The notes below the pieces were generated by a model. That model searched no databases and was not told the origin of the DNA. It was given only the letters and a program-made list of their open reading frames with translations. Source: UBA4736 sp002404015 (GTDB lineage: Bacteria; Chloroflexota; Dormibacteria; Dormibacterales; Dormibacteraceae). From it: a DNA stretch of 64,000 nucleotides. Shown here in pieces: positions 7,594-15,831 of this stretch (the first letter of the stretch is position 1; every line of letters begins with the position of its first letter). The stretch spans positions 1 through 64,000 of the forward strand of contig DAIOCN010000007.1 of assembly GCA_036747295.1 (NCBI GenBank), given 5' to 3'. Made by a program: the position numbers and the translations under genes.

Positions 7594-9846
7594 ATGCCAT
7601 ACGTTCCCCAGCTCGATCCCGCCCAGCTGCCGGGCGAGGTCACCCTCGACCACGTCATCCCGGCGCAGCCGGCCGGCTTCGCGCCGCTCCCCGCGGATCT
7701 CCGGCCGGAGCTGGTATCGGCCCTCGCGTCGCGCGGGATCGACCGACTCTACTCCCACCAGGCGGAGGCTTATCAGGCCGTCCGCTCCGGCCGGCACGTG
7801 GTCGTGGTCACGCCAACTGCCAGCGGCAAGACACTCTGCTACAACCTCCCGGTCCTGCAGCGGCTTCTGGAGAACCCGACAAGCCGGGCACTATACCTGT
7901 TCCCGACCAAGGCGCTCGCCCAGGACCAGCTGGCGGAGCTGGCCGCCCTCGTCAAGCAGCTGCCACTCGGCATCAAGGTCGACACCTACGACGGGGATAC
8001 GCCGCCTGGCCAGCGGACCGCCATCCGCGAGGGCGGGCACATCGTCCTCACGAACCCGGACATGCTGCACACCGGGATGCTGCCCCACCACACGAGGTGG
8101 CGAAAGCTCTTCTCCAGCCTCGAGTACGTCGTCGTCGACGAGCTCCACACCTATCGCGGCCTCTTCGGCTCCCAGGTGGCCAACGTGATCCGCCGGCTGC
8201 GCCGGATCTGCGACTTCTACGGGGCCTCGCCGCGCTTCGTCTGCGCCTCGGCGACCATCGCCAACCCGGCCCAGCTGGCCGAGCGCCTGCTGGAGAGCGA
8301 GGGGGTGCAGCTCGTGGATCGAAGCGGGGCGCCGCGCGGCGAGCGGCGCCTGGTGTTTTACAACCCGCCGCTGGTCAACCGGGATCTGGGGATCCGCCGC
8401 AGCTCGCTGCTGGAGGGGCGGCGCATCGCGGCGCCCTGGATCCGCCAGGGCATCCAGACCATCGTCTTCTGCCGCAGCCGGCTCCAGGTGGAGGTGATGC
8501 TCTCCTACCTGCAGGAGTCGCTGGCGCCTCGACTCGACGCCCGCAAGAGGGTCCGCGGCTACCGCTCGGGCTACCTGCCGCTGCGGCGGCGCGAGATCGA
8601 AGCCGGCCTTCGCTCCGGCGAGATCCACGGCGTGGTGAGCACCAACGCCCTCGAGCTCGGCATCGACATCGGCACCCTGCAGGCCGCCGTCCTGGTCGGC
8701 TACCCGGGCACCATCGCCTCCACGTGGCAGCAGCTGGGCCGGGCCGGGCGCCGCTCCGGCTCGATCGCGGTCTACGTGGCCTCCAGCTCGCCGCTCGACC
8801 AGTTCATGGTCCGCCACCCCGAGTACTTCCTGGAAGCCAGCCCCGAGGAGGGGCTGATCGATCCCGACAACCTGCTGGTCCTGGCCGGCCACCTGCAGGC
8901 GGGGCTGTTCGAGCTGCCGTTCGTCGACGGGGAGCGCTTCGGCCGAGCGGAGGTGGACGGTCTGCTCGAGCTGTTCGGAGAGGACGGCGCGGCCAGCCAC
9001 TCCGGCGGGCGCTGGTTCTGGAGCCGAGACGCCTTCCCCGCCGAGGCCGTTTCGCTCCGCAGCCTGGCCGCCGACAACGTCGTGATCATCGACGTCTCGC
9101 AGCCGCACCCGGACGTGATCGGCGAGATGGACCAGTTCACGGCCCAGGTCATGCTCCACGAGCAGGCCGTTTATCTCCAGGACGGCGCCCAGTACCACGT
9201 GGACCGCCTCGACTGGGACCAGAAGAAGGCTTACGTGCGGCCGGTCGAGGTCGACTACTACACCGACGCCCTGCTGGGCGTCACCGTAAGCGTCCTCGAC
9301 ACCTTCGGGCACGAGGAGCGCGCCGGCCTCGACCGCTCGCACGGCGAGGTGAAGCTCACCTCGCTGGCCACCATGTTCAAGAAGATCCGCTTCCACACGC
9401 ACGAGAACGTGGGTTCGGGTCCCATCCGCCTGCCCGAGCAGACGCTCCACACCACCGGCTACTGGACCACGCTGGACGCGCGGCTCTGGGAGAGCCTGGG
9501 CCGGGAGCGGCTGGAAGCCGGCCTGCAGGGCATGGCCCACGCGATGCGGACGGTGGCCGCACTCCGACTCATGTGCGACCCGCGCGACCTCGGTGCGCTG
9601 GGCGAGGTCCGCTCGACGTCCACCCAGCGGCCCACCGTGACCGTGTACGAGGTCTACCCGGGCGGCGTCGGCTACGCGGCCCGGCTGTTCGAGCTGCACG
9701 ACCTGCTGCTGCGCGACGCCGCCGCCCTGGTGCGCGACTGTCCTTGCGCCACCGGCTGCCCCTCCTGCATAGGACCGCTGAACCTCGTCGAGGGAACCAA
9801 GGAGGCATGTCTGCGACTGCTCTCCGCGAACGCCTTGCCAGTCTAG
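7594..9846 (+). CDS. mrfA: DEAD/DEAH-box helicase with DUF1998 (MrfA/YprA-like)
   Basis: 750-residue superfamily 2 helicase. Motif I is TPTASGKT at residues 73-80; motif II reads D-E-L-H; C-terminal motif VI is GRAGRRSGS. The C-terminal DUF1998 region carries four clustered cysteines (716-725, C-P-C-A-T-G-C-P-S-C) expected to bind zinc. Length and domain order match Bacillus subtilis MrfA (YprA), a helicase of a UvrA-independent excision pathway for mitomycin-type lesions. The next gene, overlapping by 40 bases, encodes the MrfB-type exonuclease, supporting the assignment. The gene symbol is by homology and context, not experiment. Confidence 0.86.
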   Translation: MPYVPQLDPAQLPGEVTLDHVIPAQPAGFAPLPADLRPELVSALASRGIDRLYSHQAEAYQAVRSGRHVVVVTPTASGKTLCYNLPVLQRLLENPTSRALYLFPTKALAQDQLAELAALVKQLPLGIKVDTYDGDTPPGQRTAIREGGHIVLTNPDMLHTGMLPHHTRWRKLFSSLEYVVVDELHTYRGLFGSQVANVIRRLRRICDFYGASPRFVCASATIANPAQLAERLLESEGVQLVDRSGAPRGERRLVFYNPPLVNRDLGIRRSSLLEGRRIAAPWIRQGIQTIVFCRSRLQVEVMLSYLQESLAPRLDARKRVRGYRSGYLPLRRREIEAGLRSGEIHGVVSTNALELGIDIGTLQAAVLVGYPGTIASTWQQLGRAGRRSGSIAVYVASSSPLDQFMVRHPEYFLEASPEEGLIDPDNLLVLAGHLQAGLFELPFVDGERFGRAEVDGLLELFGEDGAASHSGGRWFWSRDAFPAEAVSLRSLAADNVVIIDVSQPHPDVIGEMDQFTAQVMLHEQAVYLQDGAQYHVDRLDWDQKKAYVRPVEVDYYTDALLGVTVSVLDTFGHEERAGLDRSHGEVKLTSLATMFKKIRFHTHENVGSGPIRLPEQTLHTTGYWTTLDARLWESLGRERLEAGLQGMAHAMRTVAALRLMCDPRDLGALGEVRSTSTQRPTVTVYEVYPGGVGYAARLFELHDLLLRDAAALVRDCPCATGCPSCIGPLNLVEGTKEACLRLLSANALPV

Positions 9847-11048
9847 GCGCCCGGCCCGCCGCCGCCCGGCGGGCGCCGCCCGAGCGCCGTCTGCCGCGGG
9901 GCTTCGAGCCGGTCTGGACCGAGTACGGCCTTGCCTACCGGCTGGCCGACGTGCTGCCCATCGGGCGCGTCGTCGGCCGGCTCCCTGCAGTCTGCCACGC
10001 CTACCTCGACACGGAAACGACCGGGCTCTCGGGCGGCACCGGCACCTACGTGTTCGCGGCGGCCATCTGCCGGCCGGGTCCGGCCGGCATGGAGATCGTC
10101 CAGCTGTTCCTGGCCGACCCGGCCGGCGAGGCGGCCTTCCTGTACCTGCTCCAGGAGGAGCTCGACCAGGCGGCCGCGGTCGCCACCTACAACGGCGGCA
10201 GCTTCGACCTGCCCCTGCTGCGGACCCGCTGGGTGATGTCCCGGATGCCTGGCGACCTCCGCCACCCCGAGCACCTCGACCTGCTGAGTCTGACCCGAGC
10301 GCTCCTCCGGCCGCGCCTCGACAGCTGCACCCTGCGGGTCGTCGAGGACCGGCTGCTGGGGTTCGAGCGCGAGGAGGACCTGCCGGGCGCCATGGTGCCC
10401 GAGGCCTATTTCGCCTACCTGCGGCAGGGCTGGAGCCCGACCCTCGAAGCGGCGCTGGAGCACAACCGGCAGGACGTGCTCAGCCTCTACCACCTGCACG
10501 CGCGGCTCCTGCTCCGGCTGGCGGGCGAGGACAGCCGCATGGAGGCGCCCGACTGGCTGGCGCTGGGCCGCCATCTGCTGCGCGCCGGGCGGCGGGCCGA
10601 CGGGTGGCGGGCGCTCCGCCGGGCGGCCGAGATCGGCGAGGGGCCGGCCTCGGGCCTGGCCGCGCTGCTGATGGCCCGCACACTGGCCCGCCGCCGCCGG
10701 CCCGCCGCCGCCGAGGCGCTGCTGGCGGGGCTGCAACTGCGCCTTCCGGCCGAGCCGGCCCTGGCCTCGGCGCGGGCGCGGCTGCTGGAGTGGGGGCTTC
10801 GGGACCTGGCGGCCGCGCTGGGGGTCGTGGAGCGGGCCCTGGTCGGATTGCCGGCCGGCAGCCCCCACCGACCCGACCTGGAGAAGCGGCGAGGCCGGCT
10901 GCGGCTTAGGCTAGACCGCCTCGACGGCCGCCACCAGCCGCGCCGGCCCCAGCGGCAAGCCTCCCTGGTCGACGAAGGATCGCAGGGCGGCCAGCAGGGC
11001 GGGGTCGTACGCGCCGGTGTCCGCGGCCAGCTCGTCGACTGCCAGTGA
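9807..11048 (+). CDS. mrfB: RNase H-like 3'-5' exonuclease (MrfB/YprB-like) with helical tail
   Basis: 413-residue protein. The N-terminal half is a DEDD-type exonuclease: Y-L-D-T-E-T-T-G with catalytic Asp68/Glu70, T-Y-N-G-G-S-F-D-L-P near residue 130, and H-N-R-Q-D-V-L with the last Asp near 220. A C-terminal Ala/Arg/Leu-rich helical repeat region (TPR-like) follows, as in YprB. ATG 9807 follows a perfect GGAGG and overlaps the end of the helicase gene. The last 46 codons run antisense through the end of the GGDEF gene (stop at 10911); this unusual 138-base convergent overlap may be real or reflect loss of an earlier stop. Confidence 0.82.
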   Translation: MSATALRERLASLGARPAAARRAPPERRLPRGFEPVWTEYGLAYRLADVLPIGRVVGRLPAVCHAYLDTETTGLSGGTGTYVFAAAICRPGPAGMEIVQLFLADPAGEAAFLYLLQEELDQAAAVATYNGGSFDLPLLRTRWVMSRMPGDLRHPEHLDLLSLTRALLRPRLDSCTLRVVEDRLLGFEREEDLPGAMVPEAYFAYLRQGWSPTLEAALEHNRQDVLSLYHLHARLLLRLAGEDSRMEAPDWLALGRHLLRAGRRADGWRALRRAAEIGEGPASGLAALLMARTLARRRRPAAAEALLAGLQLRLPAEPALASARARLLEWGLRDLAAALGVVERALVGLPAGSPHRPDLEKRRGRLRLRLDRLDGRHQPRRPQRQASLVDEGSQGGQQGGVVRAGVRGQLVDCQ

Positions 11049-13055
11049 GGGGAGCACCGGCGGGCGCTGCCCGCGGCCGCTTGTCAGGTCTTCGAACGCC
11101 TCGGCCAGGCCCACGATCCGGGCTTCCAGCGGGATATCAGAGCCCGCCAGTCCGTCGGGGCGGCCGGCGCCGTCCCAGCGCTCATGGTGGCTGCGCACAC
11201 CCGCCGCGACGCGGGGCGGAAAGGGCGCTTTCGCGATCAGCTCCTGCCCGGCCACCGCGTGGGCCCCGTCCTGGCCGGTCGGACTCACGGTGCCCACGTC
11301 GTGGAGGTAGGCGATCGCGCGCAGGTCCTCCAAGTCCAGCGGCGGATAGTCGACCTGGCGGGCGACGGTCTCGACCACGGCCACGACCCGGCTGGTGTGG
11401 CCGGCCATGCCCGGCCGGCGGCCGTCCAGCGCCCGGCCGATCGCGACCATGACCTGGGGACCGGACGCGGTCAGCATCGCGAGCATCTCGTCGGGGGAGG
11501 CCTCCATCTGGCCGACGAGGCCAGAGAAGACCCGGCAGCGATCGCGACCCTCTCGCTTGGCCTGGTAGAGCGCCTGGTCGGCGGCCATCACGAGCTCGTT
11601 GGCTGTGAGCGCGTCCTCGGGAAAGCTCGCGACGCCGAGGCTGAAGGTCAGCTGGCTGCCCGGCGAGGTGACAACCTGCGCGGCGTGTACCGCATCCATC
11701 AGGCGCTCGGCCACGATCCTGGCACCCGCGGGGGTTGCCTCGACCAGCACGATCGCGAGCTCGTCGCCGCCGTAGCGCGCGACCACGTCGTGCGCGCGCG
11801 CCGTCTGCCGGAGCACCGACGCGGCGGCGATCAGCACCTCGTCGCCGTGCTGGTGGCCCATGGAGTCGTTGACCGTCTTGAAGTGGTCCAGGTCGATGAT
11901 CATCACCGAGAGCGGCGTGCCCCGACGCTGGGCGCGCACGAACTCGGTCTCCAGCCGGCGGCGGAACTCGCGGTGGTTGAACAGCCCGGTCAGGCCGTCG
12001 CTGATCGCCTCCTGGGCGCTGCGCTGGTAGTGCAGCGCGTTGGCCAGGGTCACGGCTGCGCTGCCCGCCAGCGCGTTCACCATCAGGAGGTCCTCGTTCG
12101 AGAACGGACGGCTTTGGGCCTTGAGGCCGAGAACCGCCGTCACCCCGTCTCCAGACGCGAGCGGCACCACCATGGTCTGCCGCTGCTCCAGGAACACGGC
12201 CTCGCCGCGCTGGGCGGCACGCCTGACCGCCGGCTCGTCCAGCTCGGTGCCGGCCACCGCCTCGACCTGGTCGTCGATGACCAGGGCGACGCCGCCTGAA
12301 TCGGCCGAGCTCATCTTGAGGCCGTGCTGGAGAATCACCTCGAAGACGTCCTTGATGTCGATGCTGGACGCCATTCCCACGTTCATCTCCCGCAGGGTGT
12401 CCGCCTGGGCCGCCCTGGAGATGGCCATCCGCCGCTCCCGCTCCAGCTCGCGGGACATGAGCCCGGTCGAGAGCGCGACCGCGGTGACCAGGAAGACCCG
12501 GCCGGCCACCTCTGACAGGGCCTGGGTGGCGGCGCCCTCATACAGGTAGATGAGGGAGATCGCCAGTGCAGCCCCCAGCGCGGCGACGGTGCCGAGTCGC
12601 ATCGAGCCGGCGATCACGACCAGGAAGTAGGCCAGGAAAGCCGCGTTGTGGAACGTGCCGGCCAGGTGCAGCAGGACGCCGCCGAACACGATGTCGAGCC
12701 CCAGCGTGGCCACGCTGTAGGCGTGGCTGGGCCGGTGGCCGCGCAGCACGAGCACGGTCTGGCCGACGTTCAGGCCGGTCCAGACCACAAGGAGTCCGTC
12801 CGAGACCAACGCCGTCGACGTGAGCCCGTTGAGGTTGATCGCGGCCGCGAACACGACGAGGAAGAGCCACCGGAAGAGTTCGGCTACTCGCTCGCCAACC
12901 GCGCGCCGGTCGGCGTCAAGGTGCTGGTCGATTGCCCGCGCCCGCACGTCCTGCCAGAGCAGGAGGTTGACCTGGCTGGGCGGATCCTTTCTCGTGGGCC
13001 GGGATGTTAGCACCGCGTTCGCTGGTTTCAGCCCGCTGTAAGTCAGGCCCTCCAC
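10911..13055 (-). CDS. Membrane GGDEF diguanylate cyclase with C-terminal HD domain
   Basis: 714-residue signalling protein. About six hydrophobic segments (residues ~60-215) are followed by a GAF-like domain (~225-345), a GGDEF domain (~350-510) and an HD-GYP-like domain (~545-690). The cyclase signature reads G-G-D-E-L rather than GGDEF/GGEEF. An R-A-H-D upstream fits the product-inhibition I-site. The HD half keeps L-H-D-V-G and H-H-E-R-W-D-G but the GYP position reads G-R-P, so phosphodiesterase activity is doubtful. It likely makes, and perhaps turns over, cyclic di-GMP at the membrane. Start is uncertain; a GTG at Val16 is an alternative. Confidence 0.85.
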   Translation of the reverse strand: MEGLTYSGLKPANAVLTSRPTRKDPPSQVNLLLWQDVRARAIDQHLDADRRAVGERVAELFRWLFLVVFAAAINLNGLTSTALVSDGLLVVWTGLNVGQTVLVLRGHRPSHAYSVATLGLDIVFGGVLLHLAGTFHNAAFLAYFLVVIAGSMRLGTVAALGAALAISLIYLYEGAATQALSEVAGRVFLVTAVALSTGLMSRELERERRMAISRAAQADTLREMNVGMASSIDIKDVFEVILQHGLKMSSADSGGVALVIDDQVEAVAGTELDEPAVRRAAQRGEAVFLEQRQTMVVPLASGDGVTAVLGLKAQSRPFSNEDLLMVNALAGSAAVTLANALHYQRSAQEAISDGLTGLFNHREFRRRLETEFVRAQRRGTPLSVMIIDLDHFKTVNDSMGHQHGDEVLIAAASVLRQTARAHDVVARYGGDELAIVLVEATPAGARIVAERLMDAVHAAQVVTSPGSQLTFSLGVASFPEDALTANELVMAADQALYQAKREGRDRCRVFSGLVGQMEASPDEMLAMLTASGPQVMVAIGRALDGRRPGMAGHTSRVVAVVETVARQVDYPPLDLEDLRAIAYLHDVGTVSPTGQDGAHAVAGQELIAKAPFPPRVAAGVRSHHERWDGAGRPDGLAGSDIPLEARIVGLAEAFEDLTSGRGQRPPVLPSLAVDELAADTGAYDPALLAALRSFVDQGGLPLGPARLVAAVEAV

Positions 13056-13160
13056 ACTCGCTCGGACTGGCAGTGGCCCACGCAGGTTCCCCTATACGTT
13101 CACGTTGCTCTTCTGATGCTGTTCAGGTCCTTGGTCGACAGCCGGGCCGGTCGCTAGTCC

Positions 13161-13703
13161 GTGCTCCAGGATCCGGATCTCCTCTACTGGGTGGTCGGGC
13201 GGGTCAGCGGGCTCAGCTGCTACGCCGCCCTCTCGATCAGCGTTCTCAGCGGCCTGACGATCAGGTCGCGGTCCGGGGCGGCCTGGACCGGCCGCAAGCC
13301 GCTGGTCGCGCTGCATGAGTACACGACAGTGCTGTGGATGCCGCTGGGGCTGATCCACGTGCAGGCGCTGCTGCTCGACCACATCTCGGCCCTGAGTGTC
13401 TGGGACGCGGTGATCCCGTTCCGAGCCGGCTACGGCACTGTCGGGATCGGGCTGGGCAGCATCGCGTTCGACCTGATCGTCCTGCTGGCGATAACCACCT
13501 GGGCCCGCCGGTTCCTGTCCCCGGCGGCCTGGCTCTTCATCCACCGCCTGGCCTACCCGGCCTTCGTGTTCCAGTTCCTGCACTCGGTGCTCTCCGGGAC
13601 TGACTTCAGCCAGCCCCCGATCGCGATCTTCACCTGGGGCTGCGCCGCCGCCCTCGCGGTGGCGGGCGCCGCGCGGGTCAGCACTTTGCTGAAGCCGGCC
13701 TGA
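13161..13703 (+). CDS. Ferric-reductase-like (MsrQ-type) heme membrane protein
   Basis: 180-residue integral membrane protein with about five to six hydrophobic segments. It resembles the ferric reductase-like transmembrane domain (MsrQ/YedZ group). Histidines in L-H-E-Y-T, L-I-H-V-Q, F-I-H-R-L-A-Y and F-L-H-S are spaced as candidate b-heme ligands. No partner periplasmic methionine sulfoxide reductase or flavin/NAD domain is adjacent, so the electron acceptor is unknown. Start GTG 13161; the 105 bases before it show no obvious feature. Confidence 0.7.
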   Translation: MLQDPDLLYWVVGRVSGLSCYAALSISVLSGLTIRSRSGAAWTGRKPLVALHEYTTVLWMPLGLIHVQALLLDHISALSVWDAVIPFRAGYGTVGIGLGSIAFDLIVLLAITTWARRFLSPAAWLFIHRLAYPAFVFQFLHSVLSGTDFSQPPIAIFTWGCAAALAVAGAARVSTLLKPA

Positions 13704-13753
13704 GAAACTCGGCCGGACGCGCCCGAGCGGACCTCGCTTAGACTGCCGTCCAC

Positions 13754-14443
13754 GTGGCCGTTCAGTGGAAAGTGGCCGTGGTCGAGGACGACCGCAGGCT
13801 GGCGCGTTCCCTCACAGCAGGCCTCCGGCGCGCTGGCTATCGGGTCCGCACCGCCGGCACCGCCGCCCTGGGCTTGAAGCTGCTCGGGGAGTGGAATCCC
13901 GACGTGGTTCTGCTCGAGGTAAGGCTCCCCGACAGCGACAGCCCGGAGATCTTCGCGCGGTTCCGGAACGAGACCGAGGCCGCGCTCATCGGCATGCACC
14001 ACGCCGCCACGGTCGCGGAGGTGGTGGCCGGCCTCCGCCACGGCGCCGATGACTTCATGGTCAAGCCCTTCGCGATCGAGGAGCTGGCGGCCCGCGTGGG
14101 GGCGCTGGTCCGCCGGCTGAAGGCCGGCGGCGGCCTGACCATCGCGGTCGCCGACCTGGTCGTGGACGTGGAGGCGGGCTCCGCCAACCGGGCCGACCGC
14201 GACCTGCTGCTGACCGCGACCGAGTTCCGGATCCTGGCCATACTGGCCCGGAACGTGGGCAAGGTCCTGAGCCAGAGCCGGATCTCGGACGCCGTCTGGC
14301 CGATCGAGGGTGGACCCGACTCGAACTCGGTCGAGGTCCACGTCGCCCGCCTCCGCAAGAAGCTCGAGCTGGAGGGCGAGCCGCGGCTACTGCACACGAT
14401 TCGCGGCATGGGCTACTCCCTGAAGGCCGGCGCCAGGCGGTGA
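13754..14443 (+). CDS. OmpR/PhoB-family response regulator with Asp-to-Glu receiver
   Basis: 229 residues: receiver domain (~5-118) and winged-helix DNA-binding domain (~130-226, ending in the TIRGMGYSL signature). The acidic pocket is intact (Glu11, Asp12, Asp13) and so is the conserved Lys104 in V-K-P-F. However, the phospho-acceptor position in V-V-L-L-E-V-R-L-P-D is Glu55 instead of Asp, and the switch Thr/Ser after strand 4 is not evident. It may therefore act without phosphorylation, as a constitutively active or ligand-gated regulator. No histidine kinase is adjacent. It ends 4 bases before the epimerase gene. Confidence 0.86.
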   Translation: MAVQWKVAVVEDDRRLARSLTAGLRRAGYRVRTAGTAALGLKLLGEWNPDVVLLEVRLPDSDSPEIFARFRNETEAALIGMHHAATVAEVVAGLRHGADDFMVKPFAIEELAARVGALVRRLKAGGGLTIAVADLVVDVEAGSANRADRDLLLTATEFRILAILARNVGKVLSQSRISDAVWPIEGGPDSNSVEVHVARLRKKLELEGEPRLLHTIRGMGYSLKAGARR

Positions 14444-14447
14444 GCCC

Positions 14448-15377
14448 GTGAGGGTCATCGTCACCGGGGGGGCCGGGTTCATCGGCTCCCACCTCGCCGA
14501 CGCACTGCTCGAGCGGGGCGACGAGGTGCTGGTGATCGACGACCTCTCGACCGGGGAAAGAGCCAACCTGAACCCGGCCGCCGAGTTCGCGCAGCTTGAC
14601 ATCCGGGGCCCCGAGGTGGCGGGCCTGGTCACCCGCTGGCGGCCGCAGGCGATCTCTCACCACGCCGCCCAGATGAGTGTGAGCCGCTCGGTCAGGGAGC
14701 CCATCTTCGACGCCGAGGTCAATGTCCTGGGCTCGCTCAACCTGCTGGAGGCGGCCCGCCAGTCGGAGGCTCGCTTCACCTTCGCGTCGACCGGGGGCGC
14801 GCTATACGGGGACGCCGACATCCTGCCGACGCCCGAGACGACCCCCGCCTGGCCGGTCTCGCCGTACGGCGTCAGCAAGCTGGCCTTCGAGCACTACCTC
14901 CACTGCTACGGCGCCGAGCACGGGCTTTCCTACGCCGCCCTGCGCTACGCCAACGTCTACGGGCCGCGTCAGAACCCGCACGGCGAGGCGGGGGTGGTGG
15001 CGATCTTCTGCAAAGCGTTGCTGGGCGACGGCGTCGCCCGCATCAACGGCGACGGGCGCCAGACTCGCGACTACGTCTACGTGCGGGACGTGGTCAGGGC
15101 CAACCTGCTCGCGATCGACGCCCCCGCGACGGTCGGCCACTTCAACGTGGGCACCGGCCGCCAGACGGACGTCAACACACTCTTCCGGCTGCTGACCGAG
15201 CGGCTCGGGGTGCGGGCCCCGGAGGCCCACGGGCCGGCCCGGCCGGGCGAGCAGCGCACGTCGGCCCTCGACAGCAGCCTGATCGGCGAGCGTCTTGGCT
15301 GGCGCCCCCAGACCAGCCTGGAGGAGGGTCTGCAGGAGACCGCCGACTGGTTCCGGGCGCGGGCGGGGCGAGCCTAG
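14448..15377 (+). CDS. NAD-dependent nucleotide-sugar epimerase (GalE-like)
   Basis: 309-residue extended SDR enzyme. The Rossmann motif is G-G-A-G-F-I-G-S at residues 7-14 and the catalytic Y-x-x-x-K is in S-P-Y-G-V-S-K near 137-143. The D-Y-V-Y-V-R-D-V motif typical of UDP-sugar 4-epimerases/dehydratases is near 205. Probable substrate is a UDP- or dTDP-hexose. It starts at GTG four bases after the response regulator stop. It could feed the surface-glycan block encoded on the opposite strand just downstream. Its stop codon lies in an 18-base palindrome shared with the convergent DoxX gene. Confidence 0.85.
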   Translation: MRVIVTGGAGFIGSHLADALLERGDEVLVIDDLSTGERANLNPAAEFAQLDIRGPEVAGLVTRWRPQAISHHAAQMSVSRSVREPIFDAEVNVLGSLNLLEAARQSEARFTFASTGGALYGDADILPTPETTPAWPVSPYGVSKLAFEHYLHCYGAEHGLSYAALRYANVYGPRQNPHGEAGVVAIFCKALLGDGVARINGDGRQTRDYVYVRDVVRANLLAIDAPATVGHFNVGTGRQTDVNTLFRLLTERLGVRAPEAHGPARPGEQRTSALDSSLIGERLGWRPQTSLEEGLQETADWFRARAGRA

Positions 15378-15391
15378 CAGGGGCCTGCTAG
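15374..15391. repeat. Perfect 18-bp palindrome spanning two convergent stop codons
   Basis: CTAGCAGGGGCCTGCTAG: arms of CTAGCAGG and CCTGCTAG around two G bases. The left CTAG supplies the epimerase stop and the right one supplies the DoxX stop. The outer 9-10 bases on each side are identical to the outer ends of the MITE-like element at 6116-6300 including its CTAG flank. It may be a deletion scar of that element, or simply a small bidirectional hairpin. Confidence 0.55.
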
Positions 15392-15831
15392 GAGCGGAGC
15401 CAGGAGGGGACGAAACCGGCCCGTTCGAGGGCCGGGATGCCGGCTCCCGAGAAGATGACCTCGGCGTTGACCAGGACCGCCAGATAGTACATCCAGCGGA
15501 ACCCGGGCTCGGCCAGGAACGCGACCGTGAGCGCCAGGTTGAGGGCGAGCAGGAAACCGACGATGGCGGCCTGGCGCGTGGCCAGCCCGAGGATCAGGAG
15601 AACCGCGACGACCGTCTCGGCCACACCCTGTAGCAGCGCGAACAGATGCCAGTTGGGTGCCACCACGTCGGCCAGGATCTCGTGCAGGCCGGGGATCGGG
15701 TTGACGCCGGGCGCCTGCTGGATCAGCGGGCGCATCCAGTCCACCCCCGCCCATTTCTGGCTGGCGAAGTACAGCCAGTAGAAACCGGCCGAGAAACGGA
15801 ACAGCGCCCTCCAGAGCTCACTCGCGCGCAT
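15388..15831 (-). CDS. DoxX-family membrane protein
   Basis: 147-residue protein with four hydrophobic segments and the DoxX-type N-terminus (R-F-S-A-G-F-Y-W-L-Y-F-A-S-Q-K-W). DoxX-like proteins are linked to quinone or thiol redox in the membrane in various bacteria, but function is family-level only. ATG 15831 overlaps the end of the upstream propeller lipoprotein gene by 14 bases, making it the last gene of a long minus-strand block. It is convergent with the epimerase gene. Confidence 0.75.
   Translation of the reverse strand: MRASELWRALFRFSAGFYWLYFASQKWAGVDWMRPLIQQAPGVNPIPGLHEILADVVAPNWHLFALLQGVAETVVAVLLILGLATRQAAIVGFLLALNLALTVAFLAEPGFRWMYYLAVLVNAEVIFSGAGIPALERAGFVPSWLRS

Noticed and set aside
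7548..9806. Upstream part of a 1166-codon frame
   Set aside because: It is a shadow of the helicase gene; real coding in that frame begins at ATG 9807.
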